This document shows positions 43,885 to 52,860 of a stretch of 64,000 nt of DNA, one piece after another. The stretch lies in the NCBI GenBank assembly GCA_944325885.1, contig CALVBT010000004.1:62001-126000 (forward strand), read 5' to 3'. The position numbers and the translations under genes were made by a program. The notes under the pieces were generated by a model. That model had not been told where the DNA came from and ran no database searches. It was given only the letters and a program-made list of their open reading frames with translations. This stretch comes from Candidatus Gastranaerophilales bacterium (GTDB lineage Bacteria; Cyanobacteriota; Vampirovibrionia; Gastranaerophilales; Gastranaerophilaceae). Position 1 is the first letter of the stretch. Every line of letters begins with the position of its first letter.

Positions 43885-44063
43885 TAATTTCCTCCATTTC
43901 AAGTTTATTGAACCATAAACACACTGTTTTAACAATCTTTTGTATTTTATTTACTTTTATGAAAAAATGTAACAAGACTGGCCATTACATAGCATTATTT
44001 TTCATGTTTGAACTTCATGTAAATGAAAACCATTCATAACCGTGTGAAGAAAGCAAAAATCAG

Positions 44064-44660
44064 ATGACAATAAAAAGCTTTGCTTACGACAATTTAAAAA
44101 AGCTGTGTCTTTCATTGGGGAAACACAATGATGCACTTTATGCCGTGCTTGCAATCGCAATGTTCAAAGGCATAATGCGTCCTACTTTCACAATGATGGA
44201 CAAAGAATCTGATAAAGACACAAAAAAATACGCTGCTTTTAGAGAAGGTTTGACAGAAGCTATTGCCTTTTGTTCATATATTGCAACACACAAATTAATA
44301 CTGCCTCAGGGCGTACGATTAGCAAAGTATGTGAATAAAAACAGACCGAAAGAACTGCCTAATGTCAGTGTCAGAAAAGTTCAAAACGGTCTTTCGCTTT
44401 TGAGTGTTTGCTTGACAGCGGGCATTATTATTCCGGCTGTATGCAATGTTGTTCTAAAACCCGTTATGGACGGGGTTGCCAAAGTCATGAATAAAAACAA
44501 AAAAGATAAAACTCAAAAACTTGATATAAAAGAAAACGTAGTCCAAAACGTAACAGTTCCGACCGTATATTCACCAAAACTGTCAGAAAACAGCAAAAAA
44601 CTTCTTGCTATGGTGAAGACTCCTGTTGTTGCGAACAGTTCAATGAAGGTGGGGGGCTAA
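44064..44660 (+). CDS. Tandem membrane protein 1 with RPxFTxMDK motif
   Basis: A 198-residue protein of unknown function, paralogous to the next gene. The shared core is RPTFTMMDKESDKDTKKYAA, followed by a hydrophobic segment (LTEAIAFCSYIATH) and a second one near the C-terminus (LLSVCLTAGIIIPAVCNVV). A Lys/Thr-rich tail follows. No Shine-Dalgarno is obvious. The region upstream (43936-44063) holds no other gene. It does not match a family I recognise, but the duplication shows that it is a real, selected gene. Confidence 0.75.
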   Translation: MTIKSFAYDNLKKLCLSLGKHNDALYAVLAIAMFKGIMRPTFTMMDKESDKDTKKYAAFREGLTEAIAFCSYIATHKLILPQGVRLAKYVNKNRPKELPNVSVRKVQNGLSLLSVCLTAGIIIPAVCNVVLKPVMDGVAKVMNKNKKDKTQKLDIKENVVQNVTVPTVYSPKLSENSKKLLAMVKTPVVANSSMKVGG

Positions 44661-44663
44661 GAT

Positions 44664-45359
44664 ATGATAAACACATTTGTTAATGCAATCACAAGCAACA
44701 CCTTCCAATCCATCGTACAAAATACTGATGCGTGCGTAAAAATAGAAACAGGACTAAAAGCAGTAGGACGTCCGGCATTTACTTTGATGGACAAACATAC
44801 TGACAAAGAAACAAGAAAATACGCAGCAGTAAAAGAATTTATCTATCAGGTTTTATGTTTTGGTATATACATCGCAGTTATTCCTCCTATATTTAAAAAA
44901 GGCGGTTTTAAACTTGCACAAAAGATTTTCAAAAAAGAAGGGCTGCCAGCCTTCAAAAATGCCAAACAGATGCTGGCATATCATGATCTGGCACACATGA
45001 CGCCGGAAGAAAGATTGCGGCCTGACCAAAAGATTCAAAAACTGAGAGATTTAATTACTGATGATCTTGTAAATCCAAAAGATAACAATACAAAATTAAT
45101 TGATTACCTGTTAGGCCCCGATAAAAAAGGCGGTCTTCACAAAAAAACTCTTGAAAAACAGGGCAAAATGTTTGAACTCGCAAAAGGTTCTATAGAGCTG
45201 TCCTCTATCATCGGCTCTGTTGTAGGGCTTACGATTCTTGCACCGGAAATCAGCCATTTGATTTTGCACCCGATTATGAACGCATTACACCTCAAAGGTG
45301 AACCCAAAGAAGCAAAATCACCGGAAGAAAAAACACAGATTTTAGACAAAAACGCATAA
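44664..45359 (+). CDS. Tandem membrane protein 2 with RPxFTxMDK motif
   Basis: A 231-residue paralogue of the preceding protein, 3 nt apart. The core reads RPAFTLMDKHTDKETRKYAA, followed by a hydrophobic segment (VLCFGIYIAVIPPIF) and, after a polar insertion of about 80 residues, a second one (LSSIIGSVVGLTILAPEISHLIL). A GGGGG-type Shine-Dalgarno precedes the ATG. The two genes probably arose by duplication and are cotranscribed. The next gene is lptB after a palindromic gap. Confidence 0.75.
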   Translation: MINTFVNAITSNTFQSIVQNTDACVKIETGLKAVGRPAFTLMDKHTDKETRKYAAVKEFIYQVLCFGIYIAVIPPIFKKGGFKLAQKIFKKEGLPAFKNAKQMLAYHDLAHMTPEERLRPDQKIQKLRDLITDDLVNPKDNNTKLIDYLLGPDKKGGLHKKTLEKQGKMFELAKGSIELSSIIGSVVGLTILAPEISHLILHPIMNALHLKGEPKEAKSPEEKTQILDKNA

Positions 45360-45390
45360 TTTTTGATTAATTTTTCATCAGTTTTGTGCT

Positions 45391-45411
45391 ATCTTTATTA
45401 ATAATAAAGAT
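45391..45411. promoter_or_regulatory. 21-bp palindrome upstream of lptB
   Basis: ATCTTTATT-AAT-AATAAAGAT, perfect 9-bp arms, ends 12 nt before the lptB ATG. Candidate operator; the T content is not suited for a terminator. Confidence 0.5.
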
Positions 45412-45423
45412 GGAACACAAACA

Positions 45424-46149
45424 ATGAAAATTATTGCAAAAAATCTTGTAAAAATATACGGGGACAGAACAGTAGTAAACGATATCAGCTTTGAAGTAAA
45501 TCAAGGCGAGGTCGTAGGTCTTTTAGGCCCTAACGGGGCCGGAAAAACAACTACATTTTATATGGTAGTTGGACTTGTTAAAGCAAACGGCGGCTCTGTC
45601 TACCTCGGGGACAAAGATATTACCTCAGTCCCGATGAATATCCGTGCAAAAGAAGGTATCGGCTATCTTCCGCAGGAGGCTTCTATTTTCAGAAAACTTT
45701 CCGTAGAAGACAACATAAAACTTGTTTTGCAAATGAATGACAAACTAAATCCCGAAGAGAAAAAACAAAAACTCGAAGATTTGCTCAACGAGTTCGGTAT
45801 GGAAAAGAAAAGAAAATTTTCAGCAATCTCTCTTTCCGGCGGCGAAAGAAGAAGGGTCGAACTTGCAAGAGCATTGGCAGCCAGTCCGGAGTTTATTCTT
45901 CTTGACGAGCCGTTTACCGGTATTGACCCTATTGCGATAGGAGAAATCAAAGACAATATCAGAAAACTGTCCGAAGAAAAAGGCCTCGGTGTTCTTATTA
46001 CAGACCACAACCCGAAAGCCACACTCTCTATCACAGACAGGGCTTATGTCATTTTTGACGGAAAAATTAAAATTCAGGGCAACAGCATAGATGTTGCAAA
46101 CGACCCTGTTGCAAAACAATTCTACCTAGGAAAGGATTTCACATTGTAA
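45424..46149 (+). CDS. lptB: LPS export ABC transporter ATPase
   Basis: A 241-residue ATPase that powers LPS extraction from the inner membrane. Walker A is GPNGAGKTT (about residues 35-43), the Q loop region includes YLPQEASIFRKLSVEDN, the signature is LSGGERRR and Walker B is FILLDEPFTGIDPI. The LPQE...FRKL stretch is characteristic of LptB. Its stop overlaps the ATG of the permease gene (TAATG), as expected for a transporter operon. Confidence 0.96.
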   Translation: MKIIAKNLVKIYGDRTVVNDISFEVNQGEVVGLLGPNGAGKTTTFYMVVGLVKANGGSVYLGDKDITSVPMNIRAKEGIGYLPQEASIFRKLSVEDNIKLVLQMNDKLNPEEKKQKLEDLLNEFGMEKKRKFSAISLSGGERRRVELARALAASPEFILLDEPFTGIDPIAIGEIKDNIRKLSEEKGLGVLITDHNPKATLSITDRAYVIFDGKIKIQGNSIDVANDPVAKQFYLGKDFTL

Positions 46150-47273
46150 TGAAATTTCCAAAGATTGAATTACCCTTCAAAATATTCGACGGATACATTA
46201 CAAAACAGGTGCTTTCAGCAACATTAGTTTGTATATTTCTTTTTGTTGTAATCTGGATTGCGCCGGAAACCCTGCTAAAAGTCATAAAAAGAACGCTCGC
46301 AGGCTGGTACACACCGTGGGTAGCCATACAGCTTCTTGCATACGAAGTACCGAAAATCGTAGGGAAAGCATTGCCCGTAGGGCTTCTTTTAGGTACGCTT
46401 TTTACTTTTGACAAGTTGAGCAAGGACTCTGAGCTTACTATTTTACGAAGCATAGGCCTAACCTTCTGGCGTATTGTTTATCCTATTATAATTTTGAGTA
46501 TATTTGTTTCTGTACTATGTTTTTCACTGTACAACACACTTATTCCATACAGTGAAAAAAGAATCAACGACCTGAAACATGAAAGCTATGAAACACATTT
46601 TGTATACACCGTAAAAGCGGACAATGATCAGCTAAAAAAAATTCTCATTGTTCCGAGATACTACAATGATATGATTAGCCATCCGCTGGTATTGAATTTT
46701 GATTCTTCTCAATACAAAGACACCAGTGTACTAAGCAGTATTATGCAATCAGAATATGCTGTTTATACAAAAGACAGCTGGGTCATACACAATGTAAAAA
46801 AATACGAACTCACACAAGACGGGGTGTTTAAACGTATAGAAAATTTAAAACAGACCCAAATTTTAAAAGGCGAAAAAGCAAACATTGCCTACAAAATAAT
46901 GGCCTATTCAACAAAAAGAGATAGAGAACTCAACAATACCGAAATCACCGAATACATCAGCATGCTCCAGAAAGAAAATCTCAAAGATGAGTACAGGTTT
47001 ATGCTCAACAAATATCTGCAGAGATATTTTCATTCTGCTATTTGTGTGCTTTTTGCGGTGCTTGGATGTTTGTTAGGTTTTTCAAAACCGAGAGAACAAA
47101 AACTGGTCAACTTTGTTATAGGCATAGGTATTGTTTTCGGTTATTATATTACACTGCCGTTTTTTGACATGTGTGCAGAAAAAGGACTGTTGAGTCCTTA
47201 TCTCACGTCGTCGATTCAGCCTATTGCGATATTGATAGCGATATTTATATTCAAAAAAATAAAAGATATGTAA
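46149..47273 (+). CDS. LptF/LptG (YjgP/YjgQ) family permease
   Basis: A 374-residue permease of the LPS export complex. The family architecture is visible: two or three N-terminal transmembrane helices (residues about 15-40 and 55-80, and 100-125), a large periplasmic domain, then three C-terminal helices (HSAICVLFAVLGCLLGF, LVNFVIGIGIVFGYYITLP, IQPIAILIAIFIF). It is overlapped by lptB. Cyanobacteria-related genomes often have one such gene instead of the lptF/lptG pair, so whether it works as a homodimer is an inference. Confidence 0.93.
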   Translation: MKFPKIELPFKIFDGYITKQVLSATLVCIFLFVVIWIAPETLLKVIKRTLAGWYTPWVAIQLLAYEVPKIVGKALPVGLLLGTLFTFDKLSKDSELTILRSIGLTFWRIVYPIIILSIFVSVLCFSLYNTLIPYSEKRINDLKHESYETHFVYTVKADNDQLKKILIVPRYYNDMISHPLVLNFDSSQYKDTSVLSSIMQSEYAVYTKDSWVIHNVKKYELTQDGVFKRIENLKQTQILKGEKANIAYKIMAYSTKRDRELNNTEITEYISMLQKENLKDEYRFMLNKYLQRYFHSAICVLFAVLGCLLGFSKPREQKLVNFVIGIGIVFGYYITLPFFDMCAEKGLLSPYLTSSIQPIAILIAIFIFKKIKDM

Positions 47274-47288
47274 TCTTTGGGAGAAGCC

Positions 47289-48122
47289 ATGAAAAAATCA
47301 ATAACAATGCTGTGTTTGGCGTTATGTTTTGTTAGCGCAGCCGGTTTTGCACTGGCAGCAACCTGTGCAAAAAAAATAGAAATTACAACAAACAACGGTC
47401 TTTATATAATAAAAATCCCTAAAGAAAAAAACTACAAAGTTTATCCTTACGTAACAAAACTGCTCACTTTCAACAAAGATGTTTTTGAAAAAACAGATGC
47501 AGAACTCGTAATCAATGCAGGATATTTTGACCCGAACAACCACAAAACTTCTTCTTACGTAGTGATAGACGGGCAGACTATCCTCGACCCCACAACGAAC
47601 AAAGACCTTATGACCAACAAAGAGGTAGCACCCCACTTAAAAACAATCTTAAACAGAACAGAATTTAGAGTACTGGACTGCGGGGACGAAACAAAATACG
47701 ATATTGCCGCACACAATACAAGACCTCATTTCAGATGCAAAATAGTACACTCTATTCAGGCAGGGCCTATGATTTACCCTGATTTAAAACTTTCACGAGA
47801 ATATTTTGTTGCAAAAGACAAAGACGGCAAAGTCACAAGAGATTCCATAACAGCACTCAAAAAATGTGCAAGAACGATAATAGGACTCAAAGACGGCGAT
47901 ATTTATATCATTATTGCCAATATTTATCACAAACGTACTCTGCCGGAAATGTACAAAGTCTGCAAAGACCTGAACCTCGATAAAGCAATGAACTTTGACG
48001 GCGGCGGCTCAACCTCCTTAAACTACAAAGGAACAGACAATCCGCAATACAAAAACTTTGAAATTATTTCCGACAAAAAAGCCAGCGCAAGAAAACTTAA
48101 ATCTTTCCTTGTTATTAAATAA
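47289..48122 (+). CDS. Exported phosphodiester glycosidase-family protein
   Basis: A 277-residue protein with a signal peptide (residues 1-24, KKSITMLCLALCFVSAAGFALA). The internal ATG at 47289 is chosen because GGGAG lies 6 nt upstream. VINAGYFDPNNHKTSSY near residue 75 and NFDGGGSTSLNYKG near the C-terminus are hallmarks of the NAGPA/phosphodiester glycosidase domain, which removes N-acetylglucosamine-1-phosphodiester-type groups. Its substrate here is unknown. It follows the Lpt genes by 15 nt and may be in the same transcript. Confidence 0.88.
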   Translation: MKKSITMLCLALCFVSAAGFALAATCAKKIEITTNNGLYIIKIPKEKNYKVYPYVTKLLTFNKDVFEKTDAELVINAGYFDPNNHKTSSYVVIDGQTILDPTTNKDLMTNKEVAPHLKTILNRTEFRVLDCGDETKYDIAAHNTRPHFRCKIVHSIQAGPMIYPDLKLSREYFVAKDKDGKVTRDSITALKKCARTIIGLKDGDIYIIIANIYHKRTLPEMYKVCKDLNLDKAMNFDGGGSTSLNYKGTDNPQYKNFEIISDKKASARKLKSFLVIK

Positions 48123-48130
48123 TTAATAAT

Positions 48131-48136
48131 TAAAAT
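48131..48136 (+). promoter_or_regulatory. -10-like box upstream of the HD protein
   Basis: TAAAAT ends 6 nt before the ATG at 48143; a second TATAAT (48136-48141) is too close to the ATG to be used. No Shine-Dalgarno. Confidence 0.4.
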
Positions 48137-48142
48137 ATAATT

Positions 48143-49060
48143 ATGATAGATAAAAACATAAAATTAGATTTTTATAGAGCAATAGAAGAAATGGAAAAGC
48201 CGGACAGTGCTTTTTTGTCGGCAAATCTTGAGGCTGATGATTTCAAACTGGAATTGAAATACCCGAGAGAACAATTTATCGCTGACATAAAAAGGCTGCT
48301 CTCGTCTTATGAACAGGACAAACAAACAGATATTACAAGCTTTTTTGGTTTTGTTCTGGATGAACAAGACGGTCTTTGCACACTCAAAGGCTATCCCTCC
48401 GTCACAAATATTCAGCAAGAAGATTTGTCAAACATATCAGCAAAAGTCTACAACTATGTAAAAAGCTTTTGTGACGAAAACGAAGTTGTTGTAAAAGACA
48501 ACTACAGGCTGTCAGTATGCTTTAATGCAATAACAAAAGCTTTTCCGGAATTTTTAACTACAATAGGCAAACTCCAGCACAAAACACACAGCTACAGCGT
48601 TGATGTTCATACATTAAAAGTTCTGCAAGGCGTAATGCAAAATCCAAAGTATCAAAATCTCACAAACGAAGATAAAAGGGTTTTGCAAATCGCTGTTTTG
48701 ATGCATGACATAACAAAAAAAGAAGGAGAGATAGACAAATCTCATCCGGCATGCTCTGCAAAAGATGCTGCATTTATTCTGAACAAATTCGATATTTCTC
48801 AAGAAGTAAAAAATAGAATCTGCCTGATAATAAGAAACCACGACTGGCTCGAAAGATACAACAAAGGGCAGACCTCTGCACAGGAGTTTGCACAGATTTT
48901 AAAAGACGGCAACAATTTTTTAATGGAATGTATTCTTGCAGAAGCTGACCTGAAAGCTGTTCAACGTGGCGGTGCTTTTTATGAAAAATACAGTCCTGTC
49001 CTGAACACAGGTTATGAAGAAATCAAAAATCTTATAAACAAACAGCTCACTGCTGCATAA
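48143..49060 (+). CDS. HD-domain phosphohydrolase-like protein
   Basis: A 305-residue protein with a C-terminal HD domain. The ligands are visible in HSYSVDVHTLKV (first His), VLMHDITKKEG (HD) and later RNHDWLERY. The N-terminal 120 residues are not recognised. HD proteins hydrolyse nucleotides or cyclic nucleotides; here the pattern VDVHTL...LMHDI is like that of tRNA nucleotidyltransferase/HD-family proteins, and the substrate is uncertain. It converges on the DUF3137 gene with only 2 nt between. Confidence 0.85.
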   Translation: MIDKNIKLDFYRAIEEMEKPDSAFLSANLEADDFKLELKYPREQFIADIKRLLSSYEQDKQTDITSFFGFVLDEQDGLCTLKGYPSVTNIQQEDLSNISAKVYNYVKSFCDENEVVVKDNYRLSVCFNAITKAFPEFLTTIGKLQHKTHSYSVDVHTLKVLQGVMQNPKYQNLTNEDKRVLQIAVLMHDITKKEGEIDKSHPACSAKDAAFILNKFDISQEVKNRICLIIRNHDWLERYNKGQTSAQEFAQILKDGNNFLMECILAEADLKAVQRGGAFYEKYSPVLNTGYEEIKNLINKQLTAA

Positions 49061-49062
49061 AT

Positions 49063-50025
49063 CTACAATCCGATATTTTGATTCAACTTCAATTCATCAA
49101 TAAGTTCAAGTATAGATGCAAACTCTTCTGCAAGCTGTTTAAACTGCCTATAGTCACAAACAGCTTTGTGCAAACTACCGACCTTGAACATATCTTTGGT
49201 TGTCGACAGAGCAATAACTATACGGGAATCCTTTATAGATGCCTCTATCTTTGATGCATCAAAAGCAAGATTTATGTTGTTAAATCTGTTTAAAAAAGCC
49301 GTTGTCAAAACATATCTGGACTCTATCTGGTCATTGGAATACACGTTGTATTTTCTTTCAAATTCCGGGTCCTCGAGGTTCACTTTTTCCAGTCCTCCAG
49401 GCACAAAATCCACCAGACCATCTTTTTTTATAAGTATTTTGCATTTGTATTCTTTTTCCGGATACAAAGCTACAATTACACCCTTAAATTTTCTTTCATA
49501 AGTTTTATTCTTTCTTCCTACATAGCTGTGTCGCCATTCTCCCAGCTCAATTTCACTTATTGATACGCCGACATTTTTGTATTCGCCGGTAAAATTGTCA
49601 TCAACTTTTACCGCATTATAATTGCCTATAAGTTCAGAATCTCTGATAAGAGCATCATCCACAGTCTGTCTTTCTGTCCAGATAAATCCCTCTATACCCC
49701 GCAGCAAAATCGGCATTATGATTCTCTTTATTTTTAATTCAAAACCTTTTGCTGCACTGTAAGCAACACAAAAGAGCAATATACCGATAACAGCAGGTAA
49801 AAAACACATATAAAAAGCAATATCACTATCCATTCCGTCAGGAAGATTGTTCAAATTCATCAGAGAAATATATGTTAAAATAATAGACCCGACAAGCACT
49901 GCCAGACATACGGAATAAAAAACAAAACATCTTTTTCTTTCCTGTTCGTATGGTGCTATCATATTAAAAATTTTCTTAAAAAATATGTTGTTAAAATTCT
50001 TTCTAAATTCCTGAACAGATTGCAT
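49063..50025 (-). CDS. DUF3137-family membrane protein
   Basis: A 320-residue protein. The internal ATG at 50025 is chosen because GGAG lies 5 nt upstream; the longer frame has no support. Two transmembrane helices follow (residues about 31-52 and 70-92). The soluble C-terminal domain contains NLEDPEFERKYNVYSNDQIESRYVLTTAFLNRF, a hallmark of DUF3137 proteins. Function unknown. It is divergent from recF, and its 5' end is 93 nt from it. Confidence 0.87.
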   Translation of the reverse strand: MQSVQEFRKNFNNIFFKKIFNMIAPYEQERKRCFVFYSVCLAVLVGSIILTYISLMNLNNLPDGMDSDIAFYMCFLPAVIGILLFCVAYSAAKGFELKIKRIIMPILLRGIEGFIWTERQTVDDALIRDSELIGNYNAVKVDDNFTGEYKNVGVSISEIELGEWRHSYVGRKNKTYERKFKGVIVALYPEKEYKCKILIKKDGLVDFVPGGLEKVNLEDPEFERKYNVYSNDQIESRYVLTTAFLNRFNNINLAFDASKIEASIKDSRIVIALSTTKDMFKVGSLHKAVCDYRQFKQLAEEFASILELIDELKLNQNIGL

Positions 50026-50103
50026 AAAAACTCCACTACTACAATAAAACACTCTTTATTTTACCTTACAAAACGTGCAATAGTAACATTCAAAAATATT
50101 AGA

Positions 50104-50112
50104 TGTTATAAT
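50104..50112 (+). promoter_or_regulatory. Extended -10 box directly upstream of recF
   Basis: TGT-TATAAT ends 6 nt before the ATG at 50119; no Shine-Dalgarno lies between. Confidence 0.55.
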
Positions 50113-50118
50113 AAACCT

Positions 50119-51246
50119 ATGTTTATCAAATCGGTAGAACTCAAAAACTTCAGAAACTACAAGGATTTAAGCCTTAATTTTTCACGTGACAAAATTCTTT
50201 TAATAGGCAAAAATGCACAGGGGAAAACAAATCTTTTAGAATCAATTTATTATCTCTCCTGCCTGAATTCTGCCCGGGCAAAGACTGACGGGGAGTTAAT
50301 TTTATGGAAGGAAAATTTTGCACACCTAAAAGCAGTTGTTGAAAAAAATGACATGGAAAAAGAACTCGACGTCCTTATAAATCCGCCCAAAAGAAAAGAA
50401 CTAAAAGTAAACGGGGTAAAAAAGAGCAAGTCCGCAGAATTTTGTACAAACCTTTCTGTTGTATCCTTTTCGGTAAATGATTTGCTGCTTTTAAGAGGAG
50501 TTCCGGAGGACAGAAGAAGCTGGCTGGATATGGCTATCAGTCAGATTTACCCTGCTTATCCGGACAGAATCTCAAAATATAACAAAATCAGAATCCAAAA
50601 AAACAATCATCTAAAAGAAATCAAAGGCAACATCAACGCAGACAAAAGCCTTTTGGAAGTTTTTAATACACAGCTTGCAGTTGCAGGCAGCAATATAATT
50701 TTTTTACGCATAAAATTCTTAAAAGAACTTCAAAAAATAGCAATGGAAAAACATCTGCAAATTGCTCAACAAGAAATTTTAACTACCGTTTACAACTCAA
50801 CAGTAACAGGAGATGTCGACTTTTTTAACAAAAGCGATTTTACGGTCGAAGAAATTGCAGAACAGTTTGAACAAAAACTCAAAGAACGCCAGCTGGAAGA
50901 AATTATCCGTGCGCAGGCCCTTGTCGGCCCGCACAGGGACGATGTTTCATTTTTTATAAATGATATAGAGGCAAAAAAATTCGCCTCACAGGGTCAGCAG
51001 CGTACTATTGTACTGAGCCTGAAGCTGGCAGAACTCGAACTCATAAAACAAAAAATCGATGATACCCCTGTTCTGCTTTTGGATGATGTGCTGGCAGAAC
51101 TCGACAATATTCGCCAGAATTACCTTTTAAACGCAATCGGCGACAAAACACAAACTATTATTACATCAGTAGATACTCTCCATTTTGATGAAGAGTATCT
51201 AAAAGACGTAGAAATATTTAAAATTTCGGAAGGTGCTATTGTTTAA
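50119..51246 (+). CDS. recF: DNA replication and repair protein RecF
   Basis: A 375-residue SMC-like ATPase that assists RecA loading at gaps. The ATG at 50119 (MFIKSVELKNFRNYKDL) is the family start; an upstream extension to 50020 runs through the promoter region. Walker A is LIGKNAQGKTNLLESIYYLS, and the C-terminal signature and Walker B are QGQQRTIVLSLKLAE and PVLLLDDVLAELD. It is far from dnaA, dnaN and gyrB. It may be transcribed without a leader. It converges on the manC-type gene. Confidence 0.95.
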   Translation: MFIKSVELKNFRNYKDLSLNFSRDKILLIGKNAQGKTNLLESIYYLSCLNSARAKTDGELILWKENFAHLKAVVEKNDMEKELDVLINPPKRKELKVNGVKKSKSAEFCTNLSVVSFSVNDLLLLRGVPEDRRSWLDMAISQIYPAYPDRISKYNKIRIQKNNHLKEIKGNINADKSLLEVFNTQLAVAGSNIIFLRIKFLKELQKIAMEKHLQIAQQEILTTVYNSTVTGDVDFFNKSDFTVEEIAEQFEQKLKERQLEEIIRAQALVGPHRDDVSFFINDIEAKKFASQGQQRTIVLSLKLAELELIKQKIDDTPVLLLDDVLAELDNIRQNYLLNAIGDKTQTIITSVDTLHFDEEYLKDVEIFKISEGAIV

Positions 51247-51276
51247 TTAAAAAAGTATAAAAGCTACCTGCATATA

Positions 51277-52734
51277 TTATACTCTGCCGTACATATCTTC
51301 AAAACGGACAATATCGTTTTCATCCAGAATATCACCCTGCTGTACTTCAAGAATTTTCAGCGGTTCTTCATAAGGATTTTGCAGTGAATGTTTTTCTTCC
51401 ACAGCCAAATCTATACTGTCGCCGCAGTTTAATTCAAAGTAATCTTCTCCTTTCAGAACAAGTGCTTTGCCTTCAACAACGACCCAGTGTTCGCTTCTGT
51501 GGTGGTGCAGCTGCACACTGAGTTTTGCACCCGGATTGACATAGATACATTTTGTCAAAAATCCTTTACCCTCATTCAGCACCTGATAGTATCCCCACGG
51601 TCTGTAGACAGTTTTATGCGTATACTGGGTAGAATCATTGCGTTCTTTCAAGTGGTTGACAATTTTCTTAACGTCCTGTGAGCGGTGTCTGTCACACACA
51701 AGAACAGCATCTTCCGTTTCTACAACAACAGTATCTTTCAGCCCTATTGTGGTAATCAATTTTGAGGTCGAATACACCATAGAGTCCTCGCTGTCCAAGT
51801 CAAGGACATTGCCCATAATGTAATTGCCGTTGTCATCTTTTTCGGAAATTTCATATATAGCTTCCCATGAGCCTACATCTCTCCATTCGCAGTCCAGAGG
51901 AATCATTGCGAGTTTTTTTGTATGTTCCATTACAGCATAATCTATAGAGATATCAGGCATATCTTTAAAATCCTGATAAGGAATTGTCGGAGTTTGAGAA
52001 GAAATTTCCGCAAATTTCATGATGTTATAAATATCCATCTCGTATTTTTTCAGCTCTGCCATCATCACAGATGCTTTGAAAACAAACATTCCGCTGTTCC
52101 AAAAATACTTGTCAGACTCAACAAATTCCTCTGCTGTTTCCAAATCCGGTTTTTCAACAAAAGATTCCACCTTCAATCCTTCCGGAACAATAGATTTAAT
52201 CTTTCTGTTATTTTTTGCTCTGATATAACCCAGTCCGGTGTCAGGTCTGTCCGGTCTAACGCCAAAAGTAACAATATAATTTTCTTTTGCAAGTTCAATA
52301 CCTGCTGATACGGCTTTGCAGTATTTTTCATTATCGGTAATAAGATTGTCAGAAGGAACAGCAACAATGATAGGGTCTTCTTTTATATTTTTGTCCTGCT
52401 GCAGCATTTCTATATATTTAATAGCAAGAGCAATAGCAGGTGCAGTGTTTCTGCATTCCGGCTCCGTTATAACACGATAGCTTGATTTACGGCAGAATTT
52501 TTCCTGCATTTCTTTAAGCTGGGCTTTTACCTGACTTTCCAGTTTTACGTTGGTAATGCTCAAGATATTTTTGTCATCAACACAGTTTACAAGTCTGATA
52601 AAAGCAGACTGAAAAAGAGTGTAATCTCCCTCTATTTTCATAAGCTGTTTTGGATGAAGCTCTCTGCTCAAAGGCCAGAGTCTGCTGCCTGAGCCGCCTG
52701 CTAAAATAACTGCATATACATTACTGACTGCCAT
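51277..52734 (-). CDS. manC: Mannose-1-phosphate guanylyltransferase / mannose-6-phosphate isomerase
   Basis: A 485-residue bifunctional-type enzyme of GDP-mannose synthesis. The internal ATG (MAVSNVYAVI) is preferred because AGGAG lies 9 nt upstream. The N-terminal nucleotidyltransferase domain shows LAGGSGSRLWPLSRELHPKQ and VEKPDLETA; the C-terminal cupin domain shows YRPWGYYQVL, KLSVQLHHHRSEHWVVVEG and CGDSI, typical of type II phosphomannose isomerases. GDP-mannose would feed surface polysaccharides. It is monocistronic between recF and dedA-type genes. Confidence 0.92.
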   Translation of the reverse strand: MAVSNVYAVILAGGSGSRLWPLSRELHPKQLMKIEGDYTLFQSAFIRLVNCVDDKNILSITNVKLESQVKAQLKEMQEKFCRKSSYRVITEPECRNTAPAIALAIKYIEMLQQDKNIKEDPIIVAVPSDNLITDNEKYCKAVSAGIELAKENYIVTFGVRPDRPDTGLGYIRAKNNRKIKSIVPEGLKVESFVEKPDLETAEEFVESDKYFWNSGMFVFKASVMMAELKKYEMDIYNIMKFAEISSQTPTIPYQDFKDMPDISIDYAVMEHTKKLAMIPLDCEWRDVGSWEAIYEISEKDDNGNYIMGNVLDLDSEDSMVYSTSKLITTIGLKDTVVVETEDAVLVCDRHRSQDVKKIVNHLKERNDSTQYTHKTVYRPWGYYQVLNEGKGFLTKCIYVNPGAKLSVQLHHHRSEHWVVVEGKALVLKGEDYFELNCGDSIDLAVEEKHSLQNPYEEPLKILEVQQGDILDENDIVRFEDMYGRV

Positions 52735-52860
52735 AAATACTAACTCCTGACATTTTTCTCCGTCGCACCGAATTTTAATTCGGCCTCTTATCAAGAGTAT
52801 ATAGCAAAATATAATTACTTTAAAGTATTTAAAATAACTTCAGGGTGACAAAACTTAATA

